Assembly (NCBI GenBank): GCA_900540535.1
Contig: UQGM01000004.1
Location: forward strand, 1-64,000
Source of the DNA: an uncultured Oscillospiraceae bacterium
GTDB taxonomy: Bacteria; Bacillota; Clostridia; Oscillospirales; Acutalibacteraceae
Reading direction: 5' to 3'
Length of the DNA stretch: 64,000 nucleotides
Both the position numbers and the translations under genes were made by a program. Of the stretch, positions 34,661 to 42,917 are shown in pieces. The notes under the pieces were generated by a model. That model made no database searches, had not been told where the DNA came from, and saw only the letters and a program-made list of their open reading frames with translations. The first letter of the stretch is position 1, and each line of letters starts with the position of its first letter.

Positions 34661-36139
34661 TTATTTTTCGTCTTCAGCCTTTTTCTGAAGCTCTTCAATT
34701 ATCTTTGCGTGCTTCTCCTTTGTCATGTTGCAGAAGATGAAGGGAACTGCCGAAATAAAGGATGCTACAAGTGCGATTATAATACTGTATGTAATTATCG
34801 GATCTCTGATTGCGGCATCTGTAAGAACGCTGTAATCTGTAAGTCCGTCAGCACCTGCGGCAAGTCCGAAATGCTCATATACAAAGGTAAGAATTGCAGT
34901 GGAAAAAATACTGCCTATTACAGAGAACATAAGCTGAATATTCTGAGCAAATCCCTCAACACGCTTGCCTGTTCTCAGCTGCTGCTGGTCAAGGGCATCA
35001 GCAGTAAGTGAAGTCTGAAGTATGTACTGGGGACCGCTTGCGAAATTGAAGATATAAAGTGAAATCACAAAGAATACTATGCTCTTTTGGAAAGTGAGTA
35101 CCATTATAAGGGCAGCTATTGCATTGAGGGCAAAAGAGCCAAAGCCGAATTTTCTGTAACCGAGCTTTTTAATGAACAGAGGAGCCAAAAGCATTCCGGG
35201 AATAAATGCAGTGGAAGTTATAGTGGGAAGTATTCCCGCCATCGCGCTGCTGTTAAGCTGATAAAGGCATATCCAGTTAAGCAAAACACCTATGGCTCCC
35301 CTGCATCCGTCAAAAAGCTTTCCTATGCTTACAATCCAAAAATCACGGCTGTGAGCAATACCTGCAAATCCTTCTTTAAAGCTTACCTTTTCTTCCTTCT
35401 CGCTGACGGGCTTAATAACTCTTTCCTTTGTCTTGAACATTACAACAAGACCTAAGGCAAATCCCACTGCCGCAAAGGCAGGGAGAAGAATACGGTAAGA
35501 CTTAATATCAAGAAGTCCCGCTGAGCCAAAGAAAATCTGAGCAAAAATCGGAAGTATAAGAGTTACAAGGGAGGGACCGAGATTTGCAACAAACTCCGAA
35601 ATACTCATAATAAAAGTACGCTCACCGGAGTCGGGTGAAATAACCTGTGAAATACCTGTATAGGCATTATTATAAATGTGCTGACCTATATACAGAATAT
35701 TATAGAAAACGGCGATAAGCACCATTTTGGTAATATTGCTTCCGTTTATGGGAATAAGCCACGTCATTCCCACGACACCGATTAAACAGGGTATACCCGC
35801 CCAGAGAAGATAGGGACGGAATTTTCCCATTTTAGTGTTGGTATTATCTACAAGAATACTTACAATGGGGGTTTTCAAAACGCTTATTATATTGGAAAGC
35901 ACAAAGAGTATAAAGATATTTGACGGACTTAGCTTATAAATAGAACCGATAAGCAGACAGGTGGCAGACATATTTATCTGACCTACCATTGAGTTTACGG
36001 TTTTAACACCTATTCCGCCGCCGCTGAAAGCCACAATCTCACTGAATGGAACATATCTTCCCGGCTGCGGCTTTTTCCAGTACCTGAAGACGTTTTTCAC
36101 GCCGTCCACAGCTTTATTCACTACGCCCACTTTTTTCAC
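34661..36139 (-). CDS. GPH-family glycoside/cation symporter
   Basis: 492 residues, 12 membrane helices, glycoside-pentoside-hexuronide family of the MFS. Family-like features are the first-helix FSGGGIGVKTVNSM, a DNTNTKMGKFRPYLLWAG loop between helices 2 and 3, and EFVANLGPSL. It overlaps the GH36 gene by 4 nt (ATGA), so enzyme and importer are translationally coupled. The likely substrate is an alpha-galactoside such as melibiose or raffinose. Confidence 0.9.
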   Translation of the reverse strand: MKKVGVVNKAVDGVKNVFRYWKKPQPGRYVPFSEIVAFSGGGIGVKTVNSMVGQINMSATCLLIGSIYKLSPSNIFILFVLSNIISVLKTPIVSILVDNTNTKMGKFRPYLLWAGIPCLIGVVGMTWLIPINGSNITKMVLIAVFYNILYIGQHIYNNAYTGISQVISPDSGERTFIMSISEFVANLGPSLVTLILPIFAQIFFGSAGLLDIKSYRILLPAFAAVGFALGLVVMFKTKERVIKPVSEKEEKVSFKEGFAGIAHSRDFWIVSIGKLFDGCRGAIGVLLNWICLYQLNSSAMAGILPTITSTAFIPGMLLAPLFIKKLGYRKFGFGSFALNAIAALIMVLTFQKSIVFFVISLYIFNFASGPQYILQTSLTADALDQQQLRTGKRVEGFAQNIQLMFSVIGSIFSTAILTFVYEHFGLAAGADGLTDYSVLTDAAIRDPIITYSIIIALVASFISAVPFIFCNMTKEKHAKIIEELQKKAEDEK

Positions 36140-37797
36140 CTTTCTTCTCCCGCTTCAGGATTAAAGACAAGGGTTTTATTTTCACCTGAAACAATGTATT
36201 TTACAGTTATTTCTTCTTTGCCTGTATATTCAGCAGAGATAATCTCCCTTTCCGGCATACTCATAGTCTCACGGTATACCTTTTCCTGCTCAGCTCCATA
36301 CTCTCCGACATTATCAGAGGTGAAAAGAAGAGAACCGAAAAGACCATTGACTTTGGCAAGAAGTTTTCTCTGTTTAAAAGACATATGCATATTGGTTTTG
36401 CGAAGCAAAAATACATCAGGGTCATTCATGAATGCACGGCCGTCAAGATGACGTCTGAAAATTGAATTGTTAACTGTATGGCAGGTTGAAACTGCTTCAC
36501 GGTTTATGTAAAGGTGACGTCTCCAGTCGAGACCTGCATCTGCGCCGATACGGCAGAAATCAACCTTTCCGAAAGCAGGCATCAGCGGAACTCCACAGCC
36601 GAGTACAAGCTTTTCACCGCAGCACTCTCTGATTAAATCCATGGCGTCGCACATGATTTCTCCTCTTGTTTTGTTGTGCAAAGGAAGCATACATGCAGCA
36701 TATAGGAAGTCAAGCTTTACCATGTCATAGCCCCAGTCATTGAGAACAACATCGAAAAAGTGACGGATATATTCTCTTGCTCCCTCATTATATATATCCA
36801 GAGCATAGAACCTTCCCCAGTTGGCTCCTGCAACATAAGGCTTTCCCTTTTCATCACGGATTATCCAGTCCGGATGCTCATTGAAAACACGGCTCGATTT
36901 TACAGCAGCAAAAGGAGCAAGCCACAATCCTGCCTTCATATTATTGGAATGTATCGCCTGTGCAACGGCTTTCATGCCTGAGGGGAATTTCTTCTTATCA
37001 GTAATAAGCCAGTCTCCGATTGCTGCCTGATAACCGTCGTCAATTTGGAAAATATCAACCCGCTCTCCGAAATCCGAAAGAGCCTTTAAATCACGTCTGA
37101 CTATATCTTCAGTTATATTTCCATAATAATTATACCAAGTGGTATATCCGCAGAGTCTTTCTTTCTGACGGCATGTTACGCCCATAAGCTCAAAATATTT
37201 ATCAAAAGCGGCATTGTAAGTATCCTTTATTACAGCAAGGTCAAGAACTCTTCTTTTTTCTGAGAACTTTACACCCACTAAATCCTTTTTAACGGTAATT
37301 GTTCCGTTGATTCCGTCAAATTCCAAAAATGTAAATCCTGTACGCTCGCTGAGTGAACCGTATATTTCAACAGTCTCGCCCTTTCTTATGTATCCGTAAG
37401 AGGAGCTTGTAAAAATTCCTCTCTTATGAGGAGTTGTTATAAATATGGCATCACCGGCTCTATTCACTCCCGTTTTTTCCATGAAAACAGAATTCATCAG
37501 CCAATCTGCTCCGGAAAGGAAATCCCTGATTTTATCATCCGGTGCATACTCCCTGCTGAGAGTCCATGACTGATATCCGTTGGAAAAGATTCTTTCATCT
37601 TTTTCCATAGGCCTTTTAAAGCTTACAGAAAATTCCGTAATTTCTATTTCCTCTTTTGGAATAATATCTCCTGTAATTATTCCATTATTATTCTCTAACT
37701 GAATTTTAACTCTCGAATCCTGAACACTTTCGCCTTCACCGGAGAGAAAATAAGTCTGCCCCGCAGATTTATATGCCGTTTTTAATAAAAATTTCAT
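36136..37797 (-). CDS. GH36-type alpha-galactosidase
   Basis: 553 residues, clan GH-D. The barrel contains WYNYYGNITED, FQIDDGYQAAIGDW, GLWLAPFAA, the nucleophile Asp in DMVKLDFLYAA and the acid/base Asp in CRIGADAGLDW. It is shorter than the roughly 720-residue tetrameric enzymes, as in the compact clostridial subgroup. No signal peptide, so it acts on sugars imported by the symporter encoded downstream. It is divergent from an AraC-type regulator. Confidence 0.9.
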   Translation of the reverse strand: MKFLLKTAYKSAGQTYFLSGEGESVQDSRVKIQLENNNGIITGDIIPKEEIEITEFSVSFKRPMEKDERIFSNGYQSWTLSREYAPDDKIRDFLSGADWLMNSVFMEKTGVNRAGDAIFITTPHKRGIFTSSSYGYIRKGETVEIYGSLSERTGFTFLEFDGINGTITVKKDLVGVKFSEKRRVLDLAVIKDTYNAAFDKYFELMGVTCRQKERLCGYTTWYNYYGNITEDIVRRDLKALSDFGERVDIFQIDDGYQAAIGDWLITDKKKFPSGMKAVAQAIHSNNMKAGLWLAPFAAVKSSRVFNEHPDWIIRDEKGKPYVAGANWGRFYALDIYNEGAREYIRHFFDVVLNDWGYDMVKLDFLYAACMLPLHNKTRGEIMCDAMDLIRECCGEKLVLGCGVPLMPAFGKVDFCRIGADAGLDWRRHLYINREAVSTCHTVNNSIFRRHLDGRAFMNDPDVFLLRKTNMHMSFKQRKLLAKVNGLFGSLLFTSDNVGEYGAEQEKVYRETMSMPEREIISAEYTGKEEITVKYIVSGENKTLVFNPEAGEER

Positions 37798-37904
37798 ACC
37801 ATTACCTCTTGTTATCGTTGATATTGTGTGTTAGTATAAGAATATCATATTAAACGACTGTATAACATAGAAAAAATATCAGAAAAAGTGAGGAATATAA
37901 CACT

Positions 37905-38726
37905 TTGGATAAGGGAATTAATTTTTGGAAGTACTATAACGACACTTTTCCCGCCAATATTATGGTTGTAGGAAAAACAGATTGCGACAAAAATTATCAT
38001 ATTTCAAGAGATTGCTCCGGCATTAACGCACTGGAAATTATTACCTCAGGCACCGGGGTTCTTAAAATAAACGGAAAAACATATTATCCCAGCAAAAACT
38101 CGGTAATATTTCTTCCCAAAGGCAGCAATCACACCTATTATACTGATGAAACTGATCTTTGGCAAAAAAAGTGGGTAGTTTTTGACGGCCCTGTCTTAGA
38201 GGCTCTGTGCAAAGGATATCTCCCTGAAAACGAATACTGCTTTTCTGACTGCGACGTACTGTGCTATTTTAACGAACTTGAGGCTTTAAGTCAAAAATAC
38301 GAGTACAACTATCCACGTCTTACAGAAAAGTGCGCAATTGTAATACACCGTATGCTGGCAAGAATCAAAAACTCCTCCGGCAGCCGGCTTATGAGCGTAG
38401 CCGAAAAAATACGGATGTCACTGGATTTAAAAATAGAACAGCAGCTTTCCCTTGATGAAATTGCTGATGAAATAGGTTATTCCAAAAACTATATTATAAG
38501 AATTTTCAGCGAAAGCTACGGAGTTACTCCATACAGATATTTCATGGAAAGAAAGATAGAGGCGGCAAAACTTTATCTTATAAATACTCCTCTTTCCGTA
38601 GGTGAAATTGCAATGGAGCTGAATTTTGCGGACAGCCATTATTTTTCAAATTTCTTTAAAAAAATATGCGGAGTTTCTCCTAAGGATTTCCGAAAAATGA
38701 ACCGTGGCGGCTTATACGGTAAATAA
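37905..38726 (+). CDS. AraC-family transcriptional regulator
   Basis: 273 residues. N-terminal cupin-like sugar-sensing domain (about 30-110, GTGVLKINGKTYYPSKNSVIFLP split over two strands) and C-terminal double HTH (about 170-268) with SLDEIADEIGYSKNYIIRIF and HYFSNFFKKICGVSPKDFRK. The start is TTG with GAGG upstream. Transcribed away from the GH36-symporter pair across a 107-bp gap, so it most likely controls both directions. Confidence 0.92.
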   Translation: MDKGINFWKYYNDTFPANIMVVGKTDCDKNYHISRDCSGINALEIITSGTGVLKINGKTYYPSKNSVIFLPKGSNHTYYTDETDLWQKKWVVFDGPVLEALCKGYLPENEYCFSDCDVLCYFNELEALSQKYEYNYPRLTEKCAIVIHRMLARIKNSSGSRLMSVAEKIRMSLDLKIEQQLSLDEIADEIGYSKNYIIRIFSESYGVTPYRYFMERKIEAAKLYLINTPLSVGEIAMELNFADSHYFSNFFKKICGVSPKDFRKMNRGGLYGK

Positions 38727-38750
38727 TACAGAATTGGATGGGTGAGAGAA

Positions 38751-39896
38751 ATGTTCAACGAAAATTTCATGAAAAAAATTTCTCAGAGAGATGAAATCCT
38801 TCTCGAAAGAGCTTTCAGTACGCTGAAAAACAATATTATAACCAAGCCGGAGAATGATGCCTCCTTTGTCTTTGGAGATTTGAGAGGCATAGTGCCCTCA
38901 CCTTCTACATACAAAGGCGTCTGGAACTGGGACGGAGCTTTCCATATGATAGCGGCATCTTATTTTGACAAAAAGCTCGCTGAGGATCAGGCTGAAATAC
39001 TGTTTTCTCATATGTCCGAGGACGGTCAGCTTCCCGATGTTATTTACACAAACGGTCAGAGCGTGACAAGATTTACAAAGCCCCCGGTTATCGGCTGGAC
39101 AATGATGTGCAGCGATAAAATTTCTCCCGATATTGATTTTCTGAAAAAATGGTATCCCCATGTAGCTAAAAACATTCAGTGGTGGGAAAATAACCGCAGC
39201 GACGGAACTATGTTTTTCTATGATGTAAGCAAAATGGAAAGCGGCTGGGACAACACTGTGAGATTTGATTTTCCCCACAGAATAAACCATTGCTATGCTG
39301 TTGACCTTAACTGCTTTATGGCAGATTACTATCTTGCAGCTTCATATATGGCGGAAAAGCAGGAACTTGAAAACGACCGTCAAAGCTATATTGAAAAGCG
39401 TGAAAAACTGGCAAAGAATATAAACGAAATTCTTTTCTGTAAGGGAAAGGGATATTACTGCGACTATAATTTTAGGCTTAAGCGTTTCACAAACCGCCTT
39501 TCTCCCGTTTCTTTTATGCCGCTGTTTTCCGGCATTGCTGACAGCGAAAAGGCTAAGGCTATGAAACTTCTTGCAGAAAACCCCGAGTATTTCTACAAGG
39601 GAATGCCTACAATAAGCTACAATAACAGACGCTACAATTCCGCAAAATACTGGCGTGGTCCCTGCTGGCTGAACACAGCATATTTTGCCGTTAGAGGTCT
39701 TTATGATTACGGTTACAGCGAACTTGCCATGGAATACATAGAAAACATTCTCGGCTGGTGCTATAAAAACAGCGAGAGCATCTATGAATATTACGACTCC
39801 AAGTCCGGCAAGGGACTGGGAGCGGAAAATTTCGGCTGGTCAAGCGTATTTATAATTGAAATGATACTTCTTAAGTACGGAGAAAACATTATATAA
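38751..39896 (+). CDS. GH63/GH37-like (alpha/alpha)6-barrel glycoside hydrolase
   Basis: 381 residues. Motifs of the trehalase/GH63-like six-hairpin barrel are WNWDGAFHMIAASYF, SGWDNTVRFDF (probable acid), YWRGPCWLN and NFGWSSVFI. It carries no signal peptide, so it acts in the cytoplasm. Located 24 nt after the AraC gene in the same direction, so it belongs to the same regulon. The exact linkage specificity is not visible; GH63 members hydrolyse alpha-glucosides or mannosylglycerate. Confidence 0.8.
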   Translation: MFNENFMKKISQRDEILLERAFSTLKNNIITKPENDASFVFGDLRGIVPSPSTYKGVWNWDGAFHMIAASYFDKKLAEDQAEILFSHMSEDGQLPDVIYTNGQSVTRFTKPPVIGWTMMCSDKISPDIDFLKKWYPHVAKNIQWWENNRSDGTMFFYDVSKMESGWDNTVRFDFPHRINHCYAVDLNCFMADYYLAASYMAEKQELENDRQSYIEKREKLAKNINEILFCKGKGYYCDYNFRLKRFTNRLSPVSFMPLFSGIADSEKAKAMKLLAENPEYFYKGMPTISYNNRRYNSAKYWRGPCWLNTAYFAVRGLYDYGYSELAMEYIENILGWCYKNSESIYEYYDSKSGKGLGAENFGWSSVFIIEMILLKYGENII

Positions 39897-39923
39897 AAGA
39901 ATACCGTGTCCTATGCAAAAGTC

Positions 39924-39960
39924 AAAGTCCGAAACAATAAACGTTTCGGACTTTTTATTT
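39924..39960 (+). terminator. Terminator after the GH63-like gene
   Basis: AAAGTCCGAAAC/GTTTCGGACTTT, 7-nt loop, then a T tract. Confidence 0.88.
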
Positions 39961-39989
39961 TATTGAATATTCTATCATCCGCTTAAAAG

Positions 39990-40274
39990 CTACTCAAAAA
40001 TTTCTTCAAAACTTGCCTCTCTCTTCTCTTTTCCTATTACGAGAAAAATACTCGGCACATTTTCCACCTTAAACTCCTGAGAAAGCCGCTTTTCAAAATC
40101 AGTATTCACTATACCGAATTTGTAAAACTCCGACTTTTCCGCCGCTGCTTTTTCGAGCTCCGGCAAAATAAGCTGACACTGCTCACACCACGGGGCATAA
40201 AAACACAGCACTGCCGGTTTTTTACTCTGTTCAATGTGAAGAAAATAATTTTCGTCGGTAATTTTCTCAAGCAA
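39990..40274 (-). CDS. Thioredoxin-like protein
   Basis: 94 residues, a slightly short thioredoxin fold. Active site is FYAPWCEQCQLILPE with a CxxC; the conserved cis-Pro is in VENVPSIFLV. The start is TTG with GGGAGGAA. The Glu-Gln pair between the cysteines is unusual (WCGPC is standard), so redox potential and partner are uncertain. Stand-alone gene. Confidence 0.82.
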   Translation of the reverse strand: MLEKITDENYFLHIEQSKKPAVLCFYAPWCEQCQLILPELEKAAAEKSEFYKFGIVNTDFEKRLSQEFKVENVPSIFLVIGKEKREASFEEIFE

Positions 40275-40372
40275 TTTATATTCCTCCCGTAAAGTGGATG
40301 TTCCGATAGTGATAATACAACAGAAAATAATATTAAAAAATTAAAAAAGTTGTGCCTCTTACCCATACTTTA

Positions 40373-40856
40373 ATAAATAAGGATTTTCAAACGCAGGCAC
40401 TCATACTTTAGTGCGCCGCATCTTAGTGTGCGGATTATGTGCAGGTTTAACCTGTGCCGCTCATGCTGCGGCGGGATTAACTTGCGGCTTCTTACCCGCA
40501 CTTTGATAAATAATAAAGTTTTGCTGCTCATGCCGCAGCAGGGCACATACTTTTGCCCATAGCAGCAAAAGTATGCGAAAATGCATTTTGCTTGCCAAAA
40601 CAGTAAGCACTAATCAACGCAAAGTAAGTTTTCACCCACACGCCCACCGACGGCAGCTTAAAAGTTTTATTCTATCACCGTCAAAGTGTAAACGCTTTAC
40701 TGTTTGCTATGTCTTTTCCCTTGCCGTCGGTTAGGCACAGCAAGCGTTCACCAATTCACGTCGGCAGTGTGAAGGGTTTTAAGTTATCACCTGCAAACAG
40801 TAAACGCTGTGCTGCTGTCCATATCTTTCCTTTGCCGACGTGTGCGACTGTCAGGT
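40373..40856. repeat. Large structured intergenic repeat, copy A
   Basis: From about 40504 onward this matches 59941-60290 over its whole length (most positions identical by eye). It contains nested stems: TGCTGC/GCAGCA (40522-40540), CATACTTTTGC/GCAAAAGTATG (40546-40575), CCGACGGCA/TGCCGTCGG (40647-40730) and CACGTCGGCA/TGCCGACGTG (40757-40842). The last two enclose related interiors (TCAAAGTGTAAACGCT-like). The segment 40373-40503 carries a second, partial copy of the left end plus extra hairpins. No convincing reading frame is conserved between the copies. Confidence 0.8.
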
Positions 40857-40956
40857 AGGAAAGTTTTGTGTGGCTCTTTGGTTTCTGCTTTTTGTTTTTA
40901 GTTTACATATAACTTTTTCGCAGGCAGTTATACTTTCTTATTTCTGTAAGACCATG

Positions 40957-41081
40957 TGCGAATTGCCTGCAAGCTCAGCTTGCTGCGACTTGGGTGCAGG
41001 CTCGGCCTGCTGTGCGGAATGGATGCAAGCTCAGCTTGCTGTGCGGTTTGGGTGCAGCGTCACGCTGCCAGACTTAGTCTG
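40957..41081 (+). repeat. Tandem array of short hairpins with variable arms
   Basis: Perfect 15-nt hairpins with a TCA/TCG loop start at 40969, 40996, 41025 and 41054, followed by CAGACTTAGTCTG (41069-41081). The arms differ (AAGC, AGGC, AAGC, AGCG) yet always self-pair, while the linkers (TGTGCGGnnTGGRT-like) are conserved. Spacing is 27-29 nt. Related single units lie at 27-41, 60397-60411 and 60462-60476. Confidence 0.75.
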
Positions 41082-41241
41082 CTGCTGTTATTCCTTTAGC
41101 CGCTCCCATTGTCGCCCTTATTCCTTCCGTAAGGGCAAAAATAATTGCTGCCGCTACAATCACATAACGTGCTATTTCAATAATTTTAAGGGTTCTTCCT
41201 GCCATTGATAAAATATTTAAATCTCTTAAAAGTCTTACCAT
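41074..41241 (-). CDS. Small single-span membrane protein downstream of spoVAD
   Basis: 55 residues, unrecognised. AAGGAG lies 7 nt before the ATG. A basic N terminus (VRLLRDLNILSMAGRTLKI) precedes one hydrophobic helix (about 27-42). It begins 28 nt after the spoVAD stop on the same strand, so it is probably the third gene of the spoVA transcript, where spoVAE normally sits. Its stop codon lies within the last hairpin of the repeat array, so the repeat may have shaped or truncated its end. Confidence 0.6.
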   Translation of the reverse strand: MVRLLRDLNILSMAGRTLKIIEIARYVIVAAAIIFALTEGIRATMGAAKGITAAD

Positions 41242-41268
41242 TTTCTTTTCTCCTTTTTCTTTCTTATT

Positions 41269-42282
41269 TTATTCTGTGCTCAACAGCACTCCGTGGGCAA
41301 TGCCCGGCACCGATTCTCCCTGCTTTGAGGATGTGGGCGACATAAGTGCACCTGTTCCCACAAACAGCACTTTTTTCAGTTCTCCCTCAATAAGACGGCG
41401 CATTATATACGAGCAGACCACAGCTCCGCTGCATCCGCAGCCTGAACCGCCTGCATTGACATCCTGTTTTTCGGGATCGAAAATCATCACTCCGCAGTCT
41501 CTGTGCACAGAGGAAATATCTATCCCCGACTCCTTTACTATAAGCTCACACAGCAGCTTTGAACCCACAGAACCAAGGTCGCCCGTTAAAATCATGTCGT
41601 AATCCTCGGGAGATGTCCCGGTGTCTTTAAGAAAGTCAGTTATTGTGCTCGCTGCCGCAGGAGCCATTGCGGCTCCCATATTATTGGCATCACGTATGCC
41701 CAAATCCTGTATTCTTCCGATTATCCCTTTTTCTACCCTGACTTTTCCTCCGGATTTTTTAAGCACTGCCGCTCCGGATCCAGTAACGGTCCACTGAGCT
41801 GCCGGCGGTCTTTGTCCGCCGTATTCCAGAGGATATCGGAACTGCCTTTCGGCGGAGCAGAAATGGGAGGACGTTGCGCATACGCAGGTATTTGCAGCGC
41901 CTGAATCCACCATTATACTGCCCATAAGCAGTGAAAGCGCCATTGTAGAACAGGCTCCGTAAACTCCCGCAAAGGGAATATTCATTTCACGAAGTCCGAA
42001 AGTAGTTCCTATGCACTGGTTAAGGAGATCACCGGCTATTACAGCATCCACCTGCGATGTGGCTGTATCGGCTTTTGCCAATGCCCTTATAATAGCCTCA
42101 CGCTGTATTGAACTTTCCGCCTTTTCCCATGAGCATTCGCCCATAGTTGTATCGGTATAGATTTTATCAAATTCATTACCTAAGGGTCCTTCGCCCTCTT
42201 TTTTGCCCACCACTGCCGCACTGCCGGCAATTGACGGCTTGGAGGTAAAGGACAGGGTATATTTTCCGATTCTTTCCGCCAT
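41269..42282 (-). CDS. spoVAD: Stage V sporulation protein AD
   Basis: 337 residues, thiolase-like fold. Part of the SpoVA channel that moves dipicolinic acid into the forespore and releases it at germination. Recognisable segments are GVYGACSTMALSLLMGSI, TSSHFCSAERQFRYPLEYG, GGSGCGCSGAV and the C-terminal GTGALMSP. It lies 24 nt downstream of spoVAC. Confidence 0.96.
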   Translation of the reverse strand: MAERIGKYTLSFTSKPSIAGSAAVVGKKEGEGPLGNEFDKIYTDTTMGECSWEKAESSIQREAIIRALAKADTATSQVDAVIAGDLLNQCIGTTFGLREMNIPFAGVYGACSTMALSLLMGSIMVDSGAANTCVCATSSHFCSAERQFRYPLEYGGQRPPAAQWTVTGSGAAVLKKSGGKVRVEKGIIGRIQDLGIRDANNMGAAMAPAAASTITDFLKDTGTSPEDYDMILTGDLGSVGSKLLCELIVKESGIDISSVHRDCGVMIFDPEKQDVNAGGSGCGCSGAVVCSYIMRRLIEGELKKVLFVGTGALMSPTSSKQGESVPGIAHGVLLSTE

Positions 42283-42306
42283 TATTTTGCCACCTTTCAG
42301 CTAAAA

Positions 42307-42750
42307 TTAATAAAGACGAAAAATCCAGACTATTAGCCCGTAAACAACGGCTGCCGCAGTTCCGTACACTATAACGGGACCAGCTATTGAAAACATCTGA
42401 ACACCTGTGCCCATAATTTTGCCCTCGCTTTTAAACTCCAAGGCAGGCGATGCCACGGAATTGGCAAAACCTGTTATGGGAACTATGGTTCCCGCTCCGG
42501 CATGACGTGCGATTTTATCAAAAACTCCGATTCCCGTAAGGAATGCGGTTATAAATATCAGCGTCACGGAAACTGCCGTGCGTGCGTCCTTTTCGGAAGC
42601 TCCCCAATAGGAATAAAGAGTAAAGAGAAGCTCACCGAATGTGCAGATAAGTCCGCCTGTCAGATATGCCATAAAAAAATTTTTAACCATATGGCTCGGC
42701 GGTGCCGCCTTCTGTGCCATTTTTTCATATTCTTTGCCTGTTACAGCCAT
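42307..42750 (-). CDS. spoVAC: Stage V sporulation protein AC
   Basis: 147 residues, about four membrane helices, mechanosensitive component of the SpoVA dipicolinate channel. Family motif GAGTIVPITGFANSVASPALEFKSE is nearly complete. The ATG at 42750 has AAGGGTGA upstream; a TTG nine codons earlier lies over that site and is less likely. A forespore (sigma-G) promoter is expected, but I could not assign one with confidence. Confidence 0.94.
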   Translation of the reverse strand: MAVTGKEYEKMAQKAAPPSHMVKNFFMAYLTGGLICTFGELLFTLYSYWGASEKDARTAVSVTLIFITAFLTGIGVFDKIARHAGAGTIVPITGFANSVASPALEFKSEGKIMGTGVQMFSIAGPVIVYGTAAAVVYGLIVWIFRLY

Positions 42751-42842
42751 ATTTTTCACCCTTTGTTTCTTTTTCAACTTTGTTTTTCCCCTGAGACTTA
42801 ATTTTATTCCGTTTCATTCATATATAATTTACAAATTGCGTC

Positions 42843-42871
42843 TTGACTTGCTTTTTTTGCAGACTTAAAAT
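42843..42871 (+). promoter_or_regulatory. Promoter of the orphan ABC ATPase gene
   Basis: TTGACT (42843-42848), 17 bp, TAAAAT (42866-42871). Confidence 0.65.
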
Positions 42872-42917
42872 TTAAGTTATCATTGATAAATAAAAATATA
42901 AATCAGGCGGTGTTTAC

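Noticed and set aside
39990..40366. Second minus-strand ORF overlapping thioredoxin (40109-40366)
   Set aside because: Different frame from the WCEQC-encoding one, no ribosome site, no recognisable features.
40957..41081. Hairpin array considered as a CRISPR array
   Set aside because: The palindromes vary and the intervening linkers are conserved, the reverse of CRISPR. Units are only 27-29 nt and no cas gene is near.
40840..41208. Plus-strand 122-codon ORF in repeat copy A
   Set aside because: It runs through the hairpin array, has a biased Cys/Ser composition and is not preserved in copy B. The minus-strand 55-codon ORF has the better ribosome site.
41074..42750. 42307-42750 considered as spoVAE rather than spoVAC
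   Set aside because: Its GAGTIVPITGFANS motif, length and position directly before spoVAD match SpoVAC.
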